DNA of 64,000 nt from Pseudoduganella lurida (GTDB lineage: Bacteria; Pseudomonadota; Gammaproteobacteria; Burkholderiales; Burkholderiaceae_D), in NCBI RefSeq assembly GCF_007830455.1, contig NZ_VLLB01000001.1:868001-932000 (forward strand), in the 5' to 3' direction. Both the position numbers and the translations under genes were made by a program. The notes beneath the pieces are model-generated. The model was given only the letters and a program-made list of their open reading frames with translations. It searched no databases and was not told where the DNA came from. Below are positions 51,271-60,235 of the stretch, one piece after another (the first letter of the stretch is position 1; every line of letters starts with the position of its first letter).

Positions 51271-52830
51271 ATGCTGGACATTCCACTACCCAAGGACGAG
51301 GCGCAACGGCTGCGCACTCTCCGGTCTCTCGCGCTGCTCGATACGGCGCCCGAGGAGCGCTTCGACCGCATCACGCGGCTGGCGGCGCGCCTCTTCGACG
51401 TCCCCGTCGCCACCTTCAGCCTGATCGACCAGGACCGCCAGTGGTTCAAGGCGCGCAGCGGCACGGACATCACCGAAACGGCACGCGCCCAGTCCATCTG
51501 CACCTACACCATCCTGCAGGACGACGTGATGGTGGCCAATCCCGCCACCGATGAACGCCTCGCCAACTGCCTGACCCTGCCCGGCGCGGAGCACCTGCGC
51601 TTCTACGCCGGCGTACCCGTCAAGGCCCCCAACGGCAGCAATATCGGCACGCTGTGCCTGCTCGATACGCGCGTGCGCCGGCTCGATGCCGCGCAGCGCG
51701 CCACGCTGATCGACCTGGCCGCCATGGTGGAAAGCGAAGTGGCGGCCGGCGCGCTGAAGCGCTCGCTGCGCGAACAGCAGCAGAACGAGCTGTCGATGAC
51801 GCGCCTGCTGAACCAGATGCCGGAAGGCGTGGTGCTGCTCGATGGCGAAGGCGACGTGATCTCCGCCAATCCCGCCGCCGAGCGCCTGTTCCGCGCCGCG
51901 CCGGGCAAGATGGCCGGGCTGTCCGCCAACCACCTGCTGGCCACCGAACTGGCGCCCTTCTGCGAGCAGCTCGACAACGGCTACGCCAACCAGCTGCAGG
52001 CCACCGGCCGCCGCGTCGACGGCAATACCTTCTCGGCCGAATTCTCCGTCAGCTGCCTGCAGATCGCCGGCGCGCGCCAGTACGCCGTGATCGTGCGCGA
52101 CGTCACGCCGCGCCGCGAGAACGAACGCCGCGAACGGGCCACGGACGAACGGCGCCGCAAGTACTTCACCACCGCCACGCACGAACTGCGCACGCCGATG
52201 GCCAGCGTGCTGGGCTTCACCGAGCTGCTGCTCAAGCGCGACTTCACGCAGGACAGCATGCGCGAGTTCATCGGCATCGTGCACACGCAGGCCACCCGCC
52301 TCGTCGCCCTGATCAACGAGATGCTGGACCTGGCGCGCATCGAATCGGGCGGCAGCGCCGCGTTCGACATCGCGCCGCGCGATGCGGCCGCCCTCGTGAG
52401 CGAAACGCTGGCCGGCCTGGACGGCCTGGCCGAAGGCGCGCGCATCAGCGTGGACGTGGCGCCCGCGCTGCCGCCGGTGCTGGCCGACAAGGCCAAGCTG
52501 CAGCAGGCGCTGCTGAACCTGGTGAGCAACGCCATCAAGTACTCCGCGCCGGATGCGCCCATCGCGCTGTTCCTCACGGCCACGCAATGGGCCGGCCGCC
52601 CCGCCATCGCCTTCCGCGTGCGCGACAGCGGCATCGGCATGACGCCCGAGCAGCAGGCCCACGTGTTCGATCCGTTCTACCGCACCGGCACCAAGCGCGA
52701 TGTCGTCGGCAGCGGGCTGGGACTGGCGATCGTCAAGGAGATCGTCGAACTGCATGGCGGCACCGTGCAGATGGAATCGGCGCCGCAGGACGGCACCACC
52801 GTCACCCTCATCCTGCCGGCCGCGCCATGA
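51271..52830 (+). CDS. GAF-PAS sensor histidine kinase
   Basis: 519 residues, soluble. GAF-like domain about 20-165 (FDRITRLAARLFDVPVATFS, AQSICTYTILQDD), coiled linker, PAS domain about 180-275 (LLNQMPEGVVLLDGEGDVIS), HisKA about 300-365 (ATHELRTPMASVLGF), HATPase about 400-515 (LLNLVSNAIKYSAPD, GLGLAIVKEIVELHGG). Stop overlaps the next gene (ATGA). No membrane segment, so it senses an internal signal. Confidence 0.94.
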   Translation: MLDIPLPKDEAQRLRTLRSLALLDTAPEERFDRITRLAARLFDVPVATFSLIDQDRQWFKARSGTDITETARAQSICTYTILQDDVMVANPATDERLANCLTLPGAEHLRFYAGVPVKAPNGSNIGTLCLLDTRVRRLDAAQRATLIDLAAMVESEVAAGALKRSLREQQQNELSMTRLLNQMPEGVVLLDGEGDVISANPAAERLFRAAPGKMAGLSANHLLATELAPFCEQLDNGYANQLQATGRRVDGNTFSAEFSVSCLQIAGARQYAVIVRDVTPRRENERRERATDERRRKYFTTATHELRTPMASVLGFTELLLKRDFTQDSMREFIGIVHTQATRLVALINEMLDLARIESGGSAAFDIAPRDAAALVSETLAGLDGLAEGARISVDVAPALPPVLADKAKLQQALLNLVSNAIKYSAPDAPIALFLTATQWAGRPAIAFRVRDSGIGMTPEQQAHVFDPFYRTGTKRDVVGSGLGLAIVKEIVELHGGTVQMESAPQDGTTVTLILPAAP

Positions 52831-53192
52831 GACCGTTCATCCTGATCGTCGACGACCTGGAAGAGCTGCGGCTGCTGGCGATGCTGACCCTGGCGCCGCT
52901 GGGCCGCATCGACTGCGTGCCCGATGCCGCCAGCGCGGTGGAACGCATGCTGGCGGAAGTGCCGGCCGTGCTGGTGCTGGACGTGATGCTGGGGCCGGGC
53001 GAGAACGGCCTGGACCTGTGCCGCGAGCTGAAGGCTTCGCCGGCCACCGCCGCCATCCGCATCATCCTCCTCTCCGCCTGCGGCCAGCAGAGCGACATCG
53101 AAGCAGGCCTTGCCAGCGGCGCCGACCGCTACGTGGTCAAACCCTTCAGCCCCGAACACCTGTACGACACCGTCGCCGAACTCCTCGGCTGA
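52827..53192 (+). CDS. Single-domain response regulator
   Basis: 121 residues, receiver only. Acidic pocket DDLEEL near residue 9, phosphoacceptor Asp in VLVLDVMLGPGENG, Lys in DRYVVKPFSPEHL. It overlaps the kinase stop by four bases, so translation is coupled. Could act as phosphate shuttle or sink between the kinase and the HTH receiver protein. Confidence 0.93.
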   Translation: MRPFILIVDDLEELRLLAMLTLAPLGRIDCVPDAASAVERMLAEVPAVLVLDVMLGPGENGLDLCRELKASPATAAIRIILLSACGQQSDIEAGLASGADRYVVKPFSPEHLYDTVAELLG

Positions 53193-53209
53193 CAGCCTCC
53201 CTCCCGCCC

Positions 53210-53260
53210 GGCCCGTGTCCAGGGCACCGGCACCGTGCCAGGCTCCAGGACACGGGCTGG
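53210..53260 (+). repeat. Dispersed palindromic repeat, copy I
   Basis: GGCCCGTGTCC and GGACACGGGCTGG flank a centre containing GGGCACCGGCACCGTGCC. Located 18 bases after the response regulator stop. Confidence 0.7.
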
Positions 53261-53358
53261 CCATCCTGTCCGCAACGTCTCTTTGGCTTGACTTATAGGC
53301 ATTCATTATCGCTATGCCGTCAGCCAGACGCGACAGTGAAACAGATAATGCATTGCGG

Positions 53359-53412
53359 AAATCAGTAAAAGTGATACGATTCGTTCGTGATCCAAATCAG
53401 TAAAAGTGATAC
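53359..53412 (+). promoter_or_regulatory. Perfect 19-bp direct repeat before the DUF11 gene block
   Basis: AAATCAGTAAAAGTGATAC at 53359-53377 and again at 53394-53412, 35 bases start to start, identical over 19 bases. The second ends 54 bases before the ATG at 53467. The AT-rich sequence stands out from its GC-rich surroundings. It may be a tandem activator site or a duplicated promoter (TTGCGG with TACGAT 16 bases on is a weak pair in the first copy). Confidence 0.65.
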
Positions 53413-53466
53413 CGGATCTCTCCTTTACTGCCCAGGACAATGGGCTGGCACTTTGAGAGAGCTGTC

Positions 53467-53955
53467 ATGCAACGCTTCCTTCTCGCTGTTTTCTTCTGCC
53501 TCGCACAGTTCGCCGGCGTCGCCGCCTTCGCGGCCGATAGCGCTGTCGACGTCACCATGCAGGCCTTCAAGGTGGTCACCACCGCCAAGGGCGTCGAGCT
53601 GGTGCCGACCACCGAAGCCAAGCCGGGCGACACGATCGAATACCAGGTCGCCTACCGCAACCGCGGCGCCGAAGCCGCGCGCCAGGTGATCGCCACGCTG
53701 CCGGTGCCCGCTGCCGGCATGGCCTACATCCCCGATACCGCCGCCCCGGCCGCCGTGATGGCCAGCCTGGACGGCAAGGAATTCGCGCCGGTGCCGCTGC
53801 AGCGCACCGTCCTGCGCGAAGGCCGCCGCGTCACCGAAACCGTGCCGCCGGCCGAGTACCGCTTCCTGCGCTGGACCATCGGCGAGCTGCGTGCCGGCCA
53901 GACCACCACCGTCAAATCCCGCATGCGCCTGAACGGCGCCGGCGACCGTTCCTGA
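53467..53955 (+). CDS. Small exported DUF11-like protein
   Basis: 162 residues from the ATG at 53467 (GAGAG before it). Signal peptide 1-23 (AAFAA). Mature part is one DUF11-like Ig domain: ELVPTTEAKPGDTIEYQVAY, then RQVIATLPVPAAGMAYIPDT and the edge strand YRFLRWTIGELRAGQTTTV. First of four exported proteins in one direction (gaps 35, 86 and 21 bases). Expected role: a small partner or subunit for the large barrel protein. Function unproven. Confidence 0.87.
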   Translation: MQRFLLAVFFCLAQFAGVAAFAADSAVDVTMQAFKVVTTAKGVELVPTTEAKPGDTIEYQVAYRNRGAEAARQVIATLPVPAAGMAYIPDTAAPAAVMASLDGKEFAPVPLQRTVLREGRRVTETVPPAEYRFLRWTIGELRAGQTTTVKSRMRLNGAGDRS

Positions 53956-53990
53956 TCCACCCGTTCCGTTCTTCATAAAGGAATCCGACC

Positions 53991-55319
53991 ATGCAAGCCT
54001 TGAAACTCCCGACCCGCCTGGTGCTCGCCGCGACGATCTTCGCCGCCGCCGCCAATGGCGCCAACGCCGCGACCGCCGCCGGCACGACCATCAGCAACAC
54101 GGCCACCGCCACCTACCTCGATTCGACGCTGGGTTCGCACACGACCACGTCGAACACGGTCGTCACCACCGTCCAGCAGGTCGCCAGCCTGACGATGCCG
54201 GCCGGTACCGCGAAGAACGCCTCGGCCGGCACCCAGGTCGTCTACGCCCACAGCGTGACCAACACCGGCAACGGCACCGACACGTTCGCGCTGGCCGCCG
54301 CCAATACCGGCACGTTCTCGATGACGAACGTGGTGTTCTACGCCGATGCGAACGGCGACGGCGTGGCCGACAACGCCACCCCGGTCACCACCACCGGCCC
54401 GCTGGCCACCGGCGCCACGTTCAAGTTCGTGGCCGTGGGCACGCTGCCGGCCGCACCGGCCAACGGCACCACCAACACGATCACCGTCACCGCCACCAGC
54501 GGCTTCACGAACACCGTGACGGCCACCAGCGTGGACACGACCACCGCCGCGTCGGCCGCGCACATCGACATCACCGCCAACACGGCCGGTGTGGGTGCAC
54601 CGGGTGCCGGCGCCGGCCTGGAAGCCTCCGCCGTGGTGACGAACACCGTCGCACCGGGCGGCACCACGCGCTACACGCTGGTGCTGAACAACAGCGGCGG
54701 CAGCCCGGACACGTTCAACCTGCAGGCCGCCGTCGACGGCACCTTCGCCAACCTGACGCTGCCCACCGGCTGGACCGTCGTGTTCAAGGATGCCGCCGGC
54801 AACGTGATCACCAACGCCACCGTCGCCGCCAACAGCAGCGTGCAGGTGTTTGCCGACGTGTTCGTGCCGGCCGGCTCCGCGCTGGGCACCACGGACCTGT
54901 ACTTCCGCGTGATGTCGCCAACCTCCGGCGTGACGGACAAGATCCACAACGCGATCACCATCGCCGCCGCCGGCAACCAGCTGACGCTGACGAAGGTGCA
55001 GGCGCTGGACGCGGACTGCAACGGCGTGGCCGACACGGCCTACAGCAACGCACCGATCACCACCGGCGCGATCCCGGGCGCCTGCATCCGCTACCAGATC
55101 ACTGCCACCAATGCCGGCGGCACCGATGTGGGCGCCGTCGTGATCAAGGATGATGTTCCTGCCAACACGACGTACCACACGACGAACGCACTGGCGGCCA
55201 CGCTGGGCGCCATCGTCCTGCCGCTGACCGGTCCGGTGACCACCCTGCAGGCCAACGTCGGCACGCTGCACACCGGCGAGTCGAGCACCATGTCCTTCGG
55301 CGTGCGCATCAACCCGTAA
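53991..55319 (+). CDS. Exported repeat protein with DUF11-like domains
   Basis: 442 residues, signal peptide 1-26 (GANA). Very rich in Thr, Ala, Val and Asn, beta-rich, almost no Cys. Similar Ig-like segments can be followed: QVVYAHSVTNTGNGTDTFAL (about 83), GGTTRYTLVLNNSGGSPDTF (about 225) and IRYQITATNAGGTDVGAVVI (about 365), each with the NxGxxxD pattern of DUF11 repeats. A DADCNGVADTAY segment near 337 resembles a calcium-binding loop. Likely cell-surface or extracellular. Confidence 0.88.
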   Translation: MQALKLPTRLVLAATIFAAAANGANAATAAGTTISNTATATYLDSTLGSHTTTSNTVVTTVQQVASLTMPAGTAKNASAGTQVVYAHSVTNTGNGTDTFALAAANTGTFSMTNVVFYADANGDGVADNATPVTTTGPLATGATFKFVAVGTLPAAPANGTTNTITVTATSGFTNTVTATSVDTTTAASAAHIDITANTAGVGAPGAGAGLEASAVVTNTVAPGGTTRYTLVLNNSGGSPDTFNLQAAVDGTFANLTLPTGWTVVFKDAAGNVITNATVAANSSVQVFADVFVPAGSALGTTDLYFRVMSPTSGVTDKIHNAITIAAAGNQLTLTKVQALDADCNGVADTAYSNAPITTGAIPGACIRYQITATNAGGTDVGAVVIKDDVPANTTYHTTNALAATLGAIVLPLTGPVTTLQANVGTLHTGESSTMSFGVRINP

Positions 55320-55405
55320 TCCCAGCCTCCACAGTAACGACCTGCCTGCCGCGCCCACCGGCGCGGCAGAAGGGACTCCTGCATCCTGAATTTCGAGATC
55401 CGGCC

Positions 55406-58400
55406 ATGACAACCTGCTTCGTTCGCATCGTTTTCGCCCTGCTCTGCGTGCTGTCGGCCGTGTTCGGCCAGTCCGCAACGGCGGCGATCCGGAACCAGGC
55501 CAGCGTCACCTGGACGGATGTCAACGGCAACAGTGGCAGCGCCCAGTCGAACCTGGTGCGCGCCCGCCAGCCGGTCTCCATTACCTATTTCACTTCCGAC
55601 GCCTACAGCACGATGGCCCGCACGGCAATGGCCGGCAAGGCCCTGTACGTGCAGGCGTCGGCGAATGCCTGCAACGCCGATCACACGGGCATCGATACCG
55701 TGATGATCAAGATCAAGTCGACCAGGACGGGCGACAACGAACAGTACAGCGCCACCGAAACGGCCGCCGATACGGGCGTGTTCCGCATCGATTCCGTCGT
55801 GATGCCGGTCGCCGATACCCGCGCCAGCGGCATGAACGCCAACGACGGCATGCTGGAAGTGGCCGTCGACGACGAACTGATGGCCACGGTGCAGGACTGC
55901 GGCATGGGCGAAGCCACCGCGTCGGTACTGATCGACCCGAGCGGCACCGTGTTCGACAGCCGCACCAACGCGCCAGTCGCCGGCGCCATCGTGACGCTGA
56001 TCGACGTGACCGGCGACGGCAACGGCGGCCATCCGGGCGCCCCGGCCCAGGTGGTCGCCATGGACGGCACCACCTGGTACCCGAACACCGTGACCACGGA
56101 CGCCGACGGCCGCTACATCTTCCCCCTCGTCGCGCCCAGCCTGTACCAGCTGAACGTCGTGGCACCCAGGAACTACACGTTCCCGAGCAAGCTCGCACCA
56201 GGCACGCTGCCGGCCGGCCGCGACATCCACCTGTACGGCTCGTTCGGCGGCAGCTTCACCGTCAGCCTGGCCTCCGGCGCCGTGGCGATCGACCTGCCGG
56301 TCGACAGCATCCCGGGCGCCCTGTACCTCGAGAAGGCCGCCTCGCGCGCCACCGCCGAAATCGCCGACTTCATCGACTACACCATCCGCATCCACAACAG
56401 CGGCGAGGTGGCGATTGCCGGCGTGGCCGTGGAAGACCGCCTGCCGGCCGGCTTCACGCTGGAACCGGGCAGCGTGCGCATGAACGGCGCGAAGGTTGCC
56501 GACCCGGCCGGCGCGCAGGGCCACCTGCTGACGTTCGCCGGCGGCGACATGGACATCGGCACCACCAACGTGCTGCGCTACCGCGTGCGCGTGGGTCCCG
56601 GCGCACTGCAGGGCGACGGCATCAACCGCGCCCGCGCCACCAGCGTGCTGCCGGCCCTCGCCAGCGCAGAGGCGGCCGCCAAGGTGAAGATCGAAGCGGG
56701 CGTGTTCTCCGAGAAGGGCCACATCATCGGCACCATCTTCGCCGACTGCGATAACAACGGCCTGCGCGGCGATGGAGAAGCCGGCGTGCCGGGCGTGCGC
56801 GTCTACCTGGAAGACGGCACCTACGCCGTGACCGATGCGCTGGGCCGCTACAGCTTTGCCGAAGTGCGTCCCCGCACCCACGTGGCCAAGGTCGACCTGT
56901 CCACGCTGCCGGCCGGTGCCGCACTGGCCATCCTGTCGAACCGCAATGCGGGCGATGCCGGCAGCCGCTTCGTCGACCTGCGCGACGGCGAGCTGGCCAA
57001 GGCCGATTTCGCCATCGCCGGCTGCGCCGCGGCCGTGAACGACATCATCAAGGCGCGCCGCACCGCGCTGGAACAGGAACTGAAGGCGCAGGTTGCCGCG
57101 CCGGCCAAGGCAGCCGCTGTCGTGAAGACCGCTGCCGACCTGGAAACGCTGGACAACACGCTGGGCTTCGTGGACCTGGCCGATGGCGCCGTGATGGCCG
57201 GCACGCAGGCCACCGTGCGCGTCAAGGGCGGCGACGGCGTCTCGTTCGGCCTGCGCGTGAATGGCGCAGCCGTGCCGGACACCCGCATCGGCCAGCGCAG
57301 CACCGTGGCCGCGAAGAAGATGACGAGCTGGGAATTCATCGGCGTGCCGCTGGTGGCCGGCCGCAACGTGCTGGAAGTGGAACAGCGCGACCAGTTCGGC
57401 AATGCCCGCGGCACCCGCCGCATCGCCGTGGTGGCCCCGGGCCCGCTGGCGCGCATCCGCCTGGAACTGCCGAAGAACAGCGTGGCCGCCGACGGCCGCA
57501 CGCTGGCCACCGTGCGCGTGCACCTGGAAGACGCCAGCGGCGTGCCGGTCGCTGCCCGCACCCCCGTCACGCTGGAAGCCTCGCTGGGCCAGTGGCAGCA
57601 GGCCGACCCGGATCCGCGCGATCCCGGCCTGCAGGCCATGATCGAAGGCGGCAGCGCCGAGTTCGCGCTGCGCACGTCGCTGGAAGCCGGCGAAGCCCGC
57701 CTCGTCGTCCACACCGGCAACCTGCAGCAGACGGGCGCCATCACCTTCGTGCCGGACCTGCGCCCGCTGGTGGCCGCCGGCGTCATCGACGGTACCGTCA
57801 GCCTGTCGCGCATCAGCGGCAACAACACCGATCCGGCCCGTTCGTTCGACGCGTTCGAGGACTCGCTGCGCAACCTGTCGAGCGCGCATGGCGACACGGA
57901 ACTGGCGGCTGCCGGCCGAGCCGCTATGTTCATGAAGGGCAGCGTCGGCCACGACACGCTGCTGACGATGGCCTACGACTCCGAGAAGAAGGAAGCCACG
58001 CCCCTGTTCCGCGACCAGAACCCGATCGCCTACTACCCGACCTACGGCGACGATGCCAGGCGCGGCTTCGATGCCCAGTCCACCAGCCGCCTGTACGTGC
58101 GTGCCGAGCGCCAGAAATCGTGGCTGATGTATGGCGACTTCACGCCGCCGGGCGTGACGCCGGCGCGCAACCTGGGCGCCTACAACCGCAGCCTGAACGG
58201 CGCGCGCGGCCACTACGAAGCGAACGGCCTGCAGGTGGACGCCTTCGCCAGCCATGACAGCACCCGCCAGATGGTGGAAGAATTCGCCGCCAACGGCACC
58301 TCCGGCCCGTTCCAGACCGGCGCCGCCGTGATGGTCATCAACAGCGAGCGCGTGGAAGTGATCGTGCGCGACCGCAACCAGCCAGGCGTGCTGGTATCGT

Positions 58401-60214
58401 CCCGCACCCAGGTGCGCTATGCCGACTACGACATCGAGCCGCTGTCCGGCCGCATCCTGTTCCGTTCGCCGGTCGCCAGCCTGGACGCGGACCTGAACCC
58501 GATCTCGATCCGCATCAGCTACGAAGTGGACCAGGGCGCGCCGAATTTCTGGGTCGGCGGCCTGGCAGCCCAGTACGAATTCAACCAATACGTGGCGATC
58601 GGCGGCAGCTATGTCAACGACCGCAACCCGATCGCCGCCACCGAACTGGCCAGCGTGAACGCCACCATCAAGCCGGACGACAAGACCACCGTCATCGTCG
58701 AAGCGGCGCAGATGGACAAGCTGGACAAATCGGGCCGCGCCGCCCGCGTCGATGCGACCCGCGTCGACGGCAAGCTGGAAGCCCACGTGTTCGCCGGCCG
58801 CACCGACGTCGCCTTCGACAACCAGTCGGCCAGCCTGCCGAAGGGCCGCGTGGAAGCCGGTGCGCGCGTCAACTACGCCGTGACGGAACACGTGAAGCTG
58901 ATGGGCGAAGCGCTGCACACGGCCGACGTGGCCACCGGCGCCTCGCGCGACGGCGTGCAGGCTGCCGTGGCCTACACCTTCTCCGGCGGCGTGCGCGTCG
59001 AGGCCGGCATGCGCAAGTCCCGCGAGGAAGCGGCCGCCAACGCGGTGGTCGCCCAGCCGGACCTGACCAGCGTGCGCGCCAAGGTCTCGGCCCAGGTGCC
59101 GGGCCTGCCGCAGGCCAGCGTGTTTGCCGAAGCCGAGCAGGACATCAAGGACAGCGGCCGCCGCATGGCGGCCCTGGGCGGCGAATACCGCTTCAACAAC
59201 GGGGCGCGCGTCTATGGCCGCCATGAGCTGATCAGCAGCCTCGGCTCGAACTACGCGCTGAACGAAGGCGTGCAGCGCAACGCCACCGTGTTCGGCATCG
59301 ACGGCGACTACATGAAGGACGGCCGCGTGTTCTCCGAATACCGCGCGCGCGGTTCCGACCTGTCCGACCGCCAGGCCGAAGCGGCCATCGGCCTGCGCAA
59401 CCTGTGGACGATCGCCGAGGGCGTGCGCGCCCAGACGAGCTTCGAGCGCGTGCAGGTGCTGGCCGGTTCCGCCGCCAACGAATCGATCGCCGCCACCGGC
59501 GCCATCGAATACAGCCGCGACCCGGCCTTCAAGGCCAATGCCCGCCTGGAACTGCGCCACGGCCAGGACAGCGACGGCCTGCTGAACACGCTGGGCCTGT
59601 CGTACAAGATCACCGATGCCTGGACCTTCCTGGGCAAGAACACGCTGTCGGCCACCCGCTCCACCAATGGCACGCGCAGCAACGAACTGCTGCAAAGCGG
59701 CGTGGCCTACCGCGCGCTGGCATCGCTGGGCTGGAACGGCCTGGCCAAGTACGAGTTCCGCAAGGAGCAGGACACCGGCCTGGCCGATGCGCGCCGCGCC
59801 GTGCACATGGTGGCCGTGAACGCCAACTGGCAGCCGCAGCGCGAGACCGTGATCAGCGGCCGCTATGCCGCCAAGAAGGCCGAAGACCGCACTGCCGGCC
59901 TGACCAGCCGCGCCTTTGCCCAGCTGGTCAGCGCCCGCGTGATGCACGAAGTGGGCCGCGACTGGGACGTGGGGGCGACCGTGTCGATGCTGGCCAGCGC
60001 CGGCCAGCGTGCGCGCCAGTTCGGCGCCGGCATCGAGGCGGGCTACCAGGTCATGAAGAACACGTGGGTGTCGGCCGGCTACAACGTGCTGGGCTTCCGC
60101 GAACGCGACCTGGCCGGCGCCGAAGCCACCGCCAAGGGCGCCTACGTCCGCCTGCGCATGAAGTTCGACGAGCGCACGCTGGAAAACCTGCTGTCCGCCA
60201 AGGCGTTCAATTAA
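55406..60214 (+). CDS. Giant surface protein: DUF11, Cna-B-like and Ig-like domains plus predicted outer-membrane barrel
   Basis: 1602 residues, signal peptide 1-26. Order by eye: N-terminal beta domains to about 290; DUF11-like domain about 308-430 (IDYTIRIHNSGEVAIAGVAV); Cna-B/SdrD-like domain about 440-530 (IFADCDNNGLRGDGEAGVPG); helical linker with ARRTALEQELKAQ near 555; bacterial Ig-like (Big_1 type) domain about 680-780 (NSVAADGRTLATVRVHLEDA); then from about 840 a long run of alternating strands to the end, read as a beta barrel. Inside it, near 980, a distinctive motif ERVEVIVRDRNQPG then DYDIEPLSGRILF. C-terminal residue is Asn, not Phe. Possible secretion or adhesion platform. Confidence 0.88.
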   Translation: MTTCFVRIVFALLCVLSAVFGQSATAAIRNQASVTWTDVNGNSGSAQSNLVRARQPVSITYFTSDAYSTMARTAMAGKALYVQASANACNADHTGIDTVMIKIKSTRTGDNEQYSATETAADTGVFRIDSVVMPVADTRASGMNANDGMLEVAVDDELMATVQDCGMGEATASVLIDPSGTVFDSRTNAPVAGAIVTLIDVTGDGNGGHPGAPAQVVAMDGTTWYPNTVTTDADGRYIFPLVAPSLYQLNVVAPRNYTFPSKLAPGTLPAGRDIHLYGSFGGSFTVSLASGAVAIDLPVDSIPGALYLEKAASRATAEIADFIDYTIRIHNSGEVAIAGVAVEDRLPAGFTLEPGSVRMNGAKVADPAGAQGHLLTFAGGDMDIGTTNVLRYRVRVGPGALQGDGINRARATSVLPALASAEAAAKVKIEAGVFSEKGHIIGTIFADCDNNGLRGDGEAGVPGVRVYLEDGTYAVTDALGRYSFAEVRPRTHVAKVDLSTLPAGAALAILSNRNAGDAGSRFVDLRDGELAKADFAIAGCAAAVNDIIKARRTALEQELKAQVAAPAKAAAVVKTAADLETLDNTLGFVDLADGAVMAGTQATVRVKGGDGVSFGLRVNGAAVPDTRIGQRSTVAAKKMTSWEFIGVPLVAGRNVLEVEQRDQFGNARGTRRIAVVAPGPLARIRLELPKNSVAADGRTLATVRVHLEDASGVPVAARTPVTLEASLGQWQQADPDPRDPGLQAMIEGGSAEFALRTSLEAGEARLVVHTGNLQQTGAITFVPDLRPLVAAGVIDGTVSLSRISGNNTDPARSFDAFEDSLRNLSSAHGDTELAAAGRAAMFMKGSVGHDTLLTMAYDSEKKEATPLFRDQNPIAYYPTYGDDARRGFDAQSTSRLYVRAERQKSWLMYGDFTPPGVTPARNLGAYNRSLNGARGHYEANGLQVDAFASHDSTRQMVEEFAANGTSGPFQTGAAVMVINSERVEVIVRDRNQPGVLVSSRTQVRYADYDIEPLSGRILFRSPVASLDADLNPISIRISYEVDQGAPNFWVGGLAAQYEFNQYVAIGGSYVNDRNPIAATELASVNATIKPDDKTTVIVEAAQMDKLDKSGRAARVDATRVDGKLEAHVFAGRTDVAFDNQSASLPKGRVEAGARVNYAVTEHVKLMGEALHTADVATGASRDGVQAAVAYTFSGGVRVEAGMRKSREEAAANAVVAQPDLTSVRAKVSAQVPGLPQASVFAEAEQDIKDSGRRMAALGGEYRFNNGARVYGRHELISSLGSNYALNEGVQRNATVFGIDGDYMKDGRVFSEYRARGSDLSDRQAEAAIGLRNLWTIAEGVRAQTSFERVQVLAGSAANESIAATGAIEYSRDPAFKANARLELRHGQDSDGLLNTLGLSYKITDAWTFLGKNTLSATRSTNGTRSNELLQSGVAYRALASLGWNGLAKYEFRKEQDTGLADARRAVHMVAVNANWQPQRETVISGRYAAKKAEDRTAGLTSRAFAQLVSARVMHEVGRDWDVGATVSMLASAGQRARQFGAGIEAGYQVMKNTWVSAGYNVLGFRERDLAGAEATAKGAYVRLRMKFDERTLENLLSAKAFN

Positions 60215-60235
60215 AAGACCGATTCGAGAACCAAC

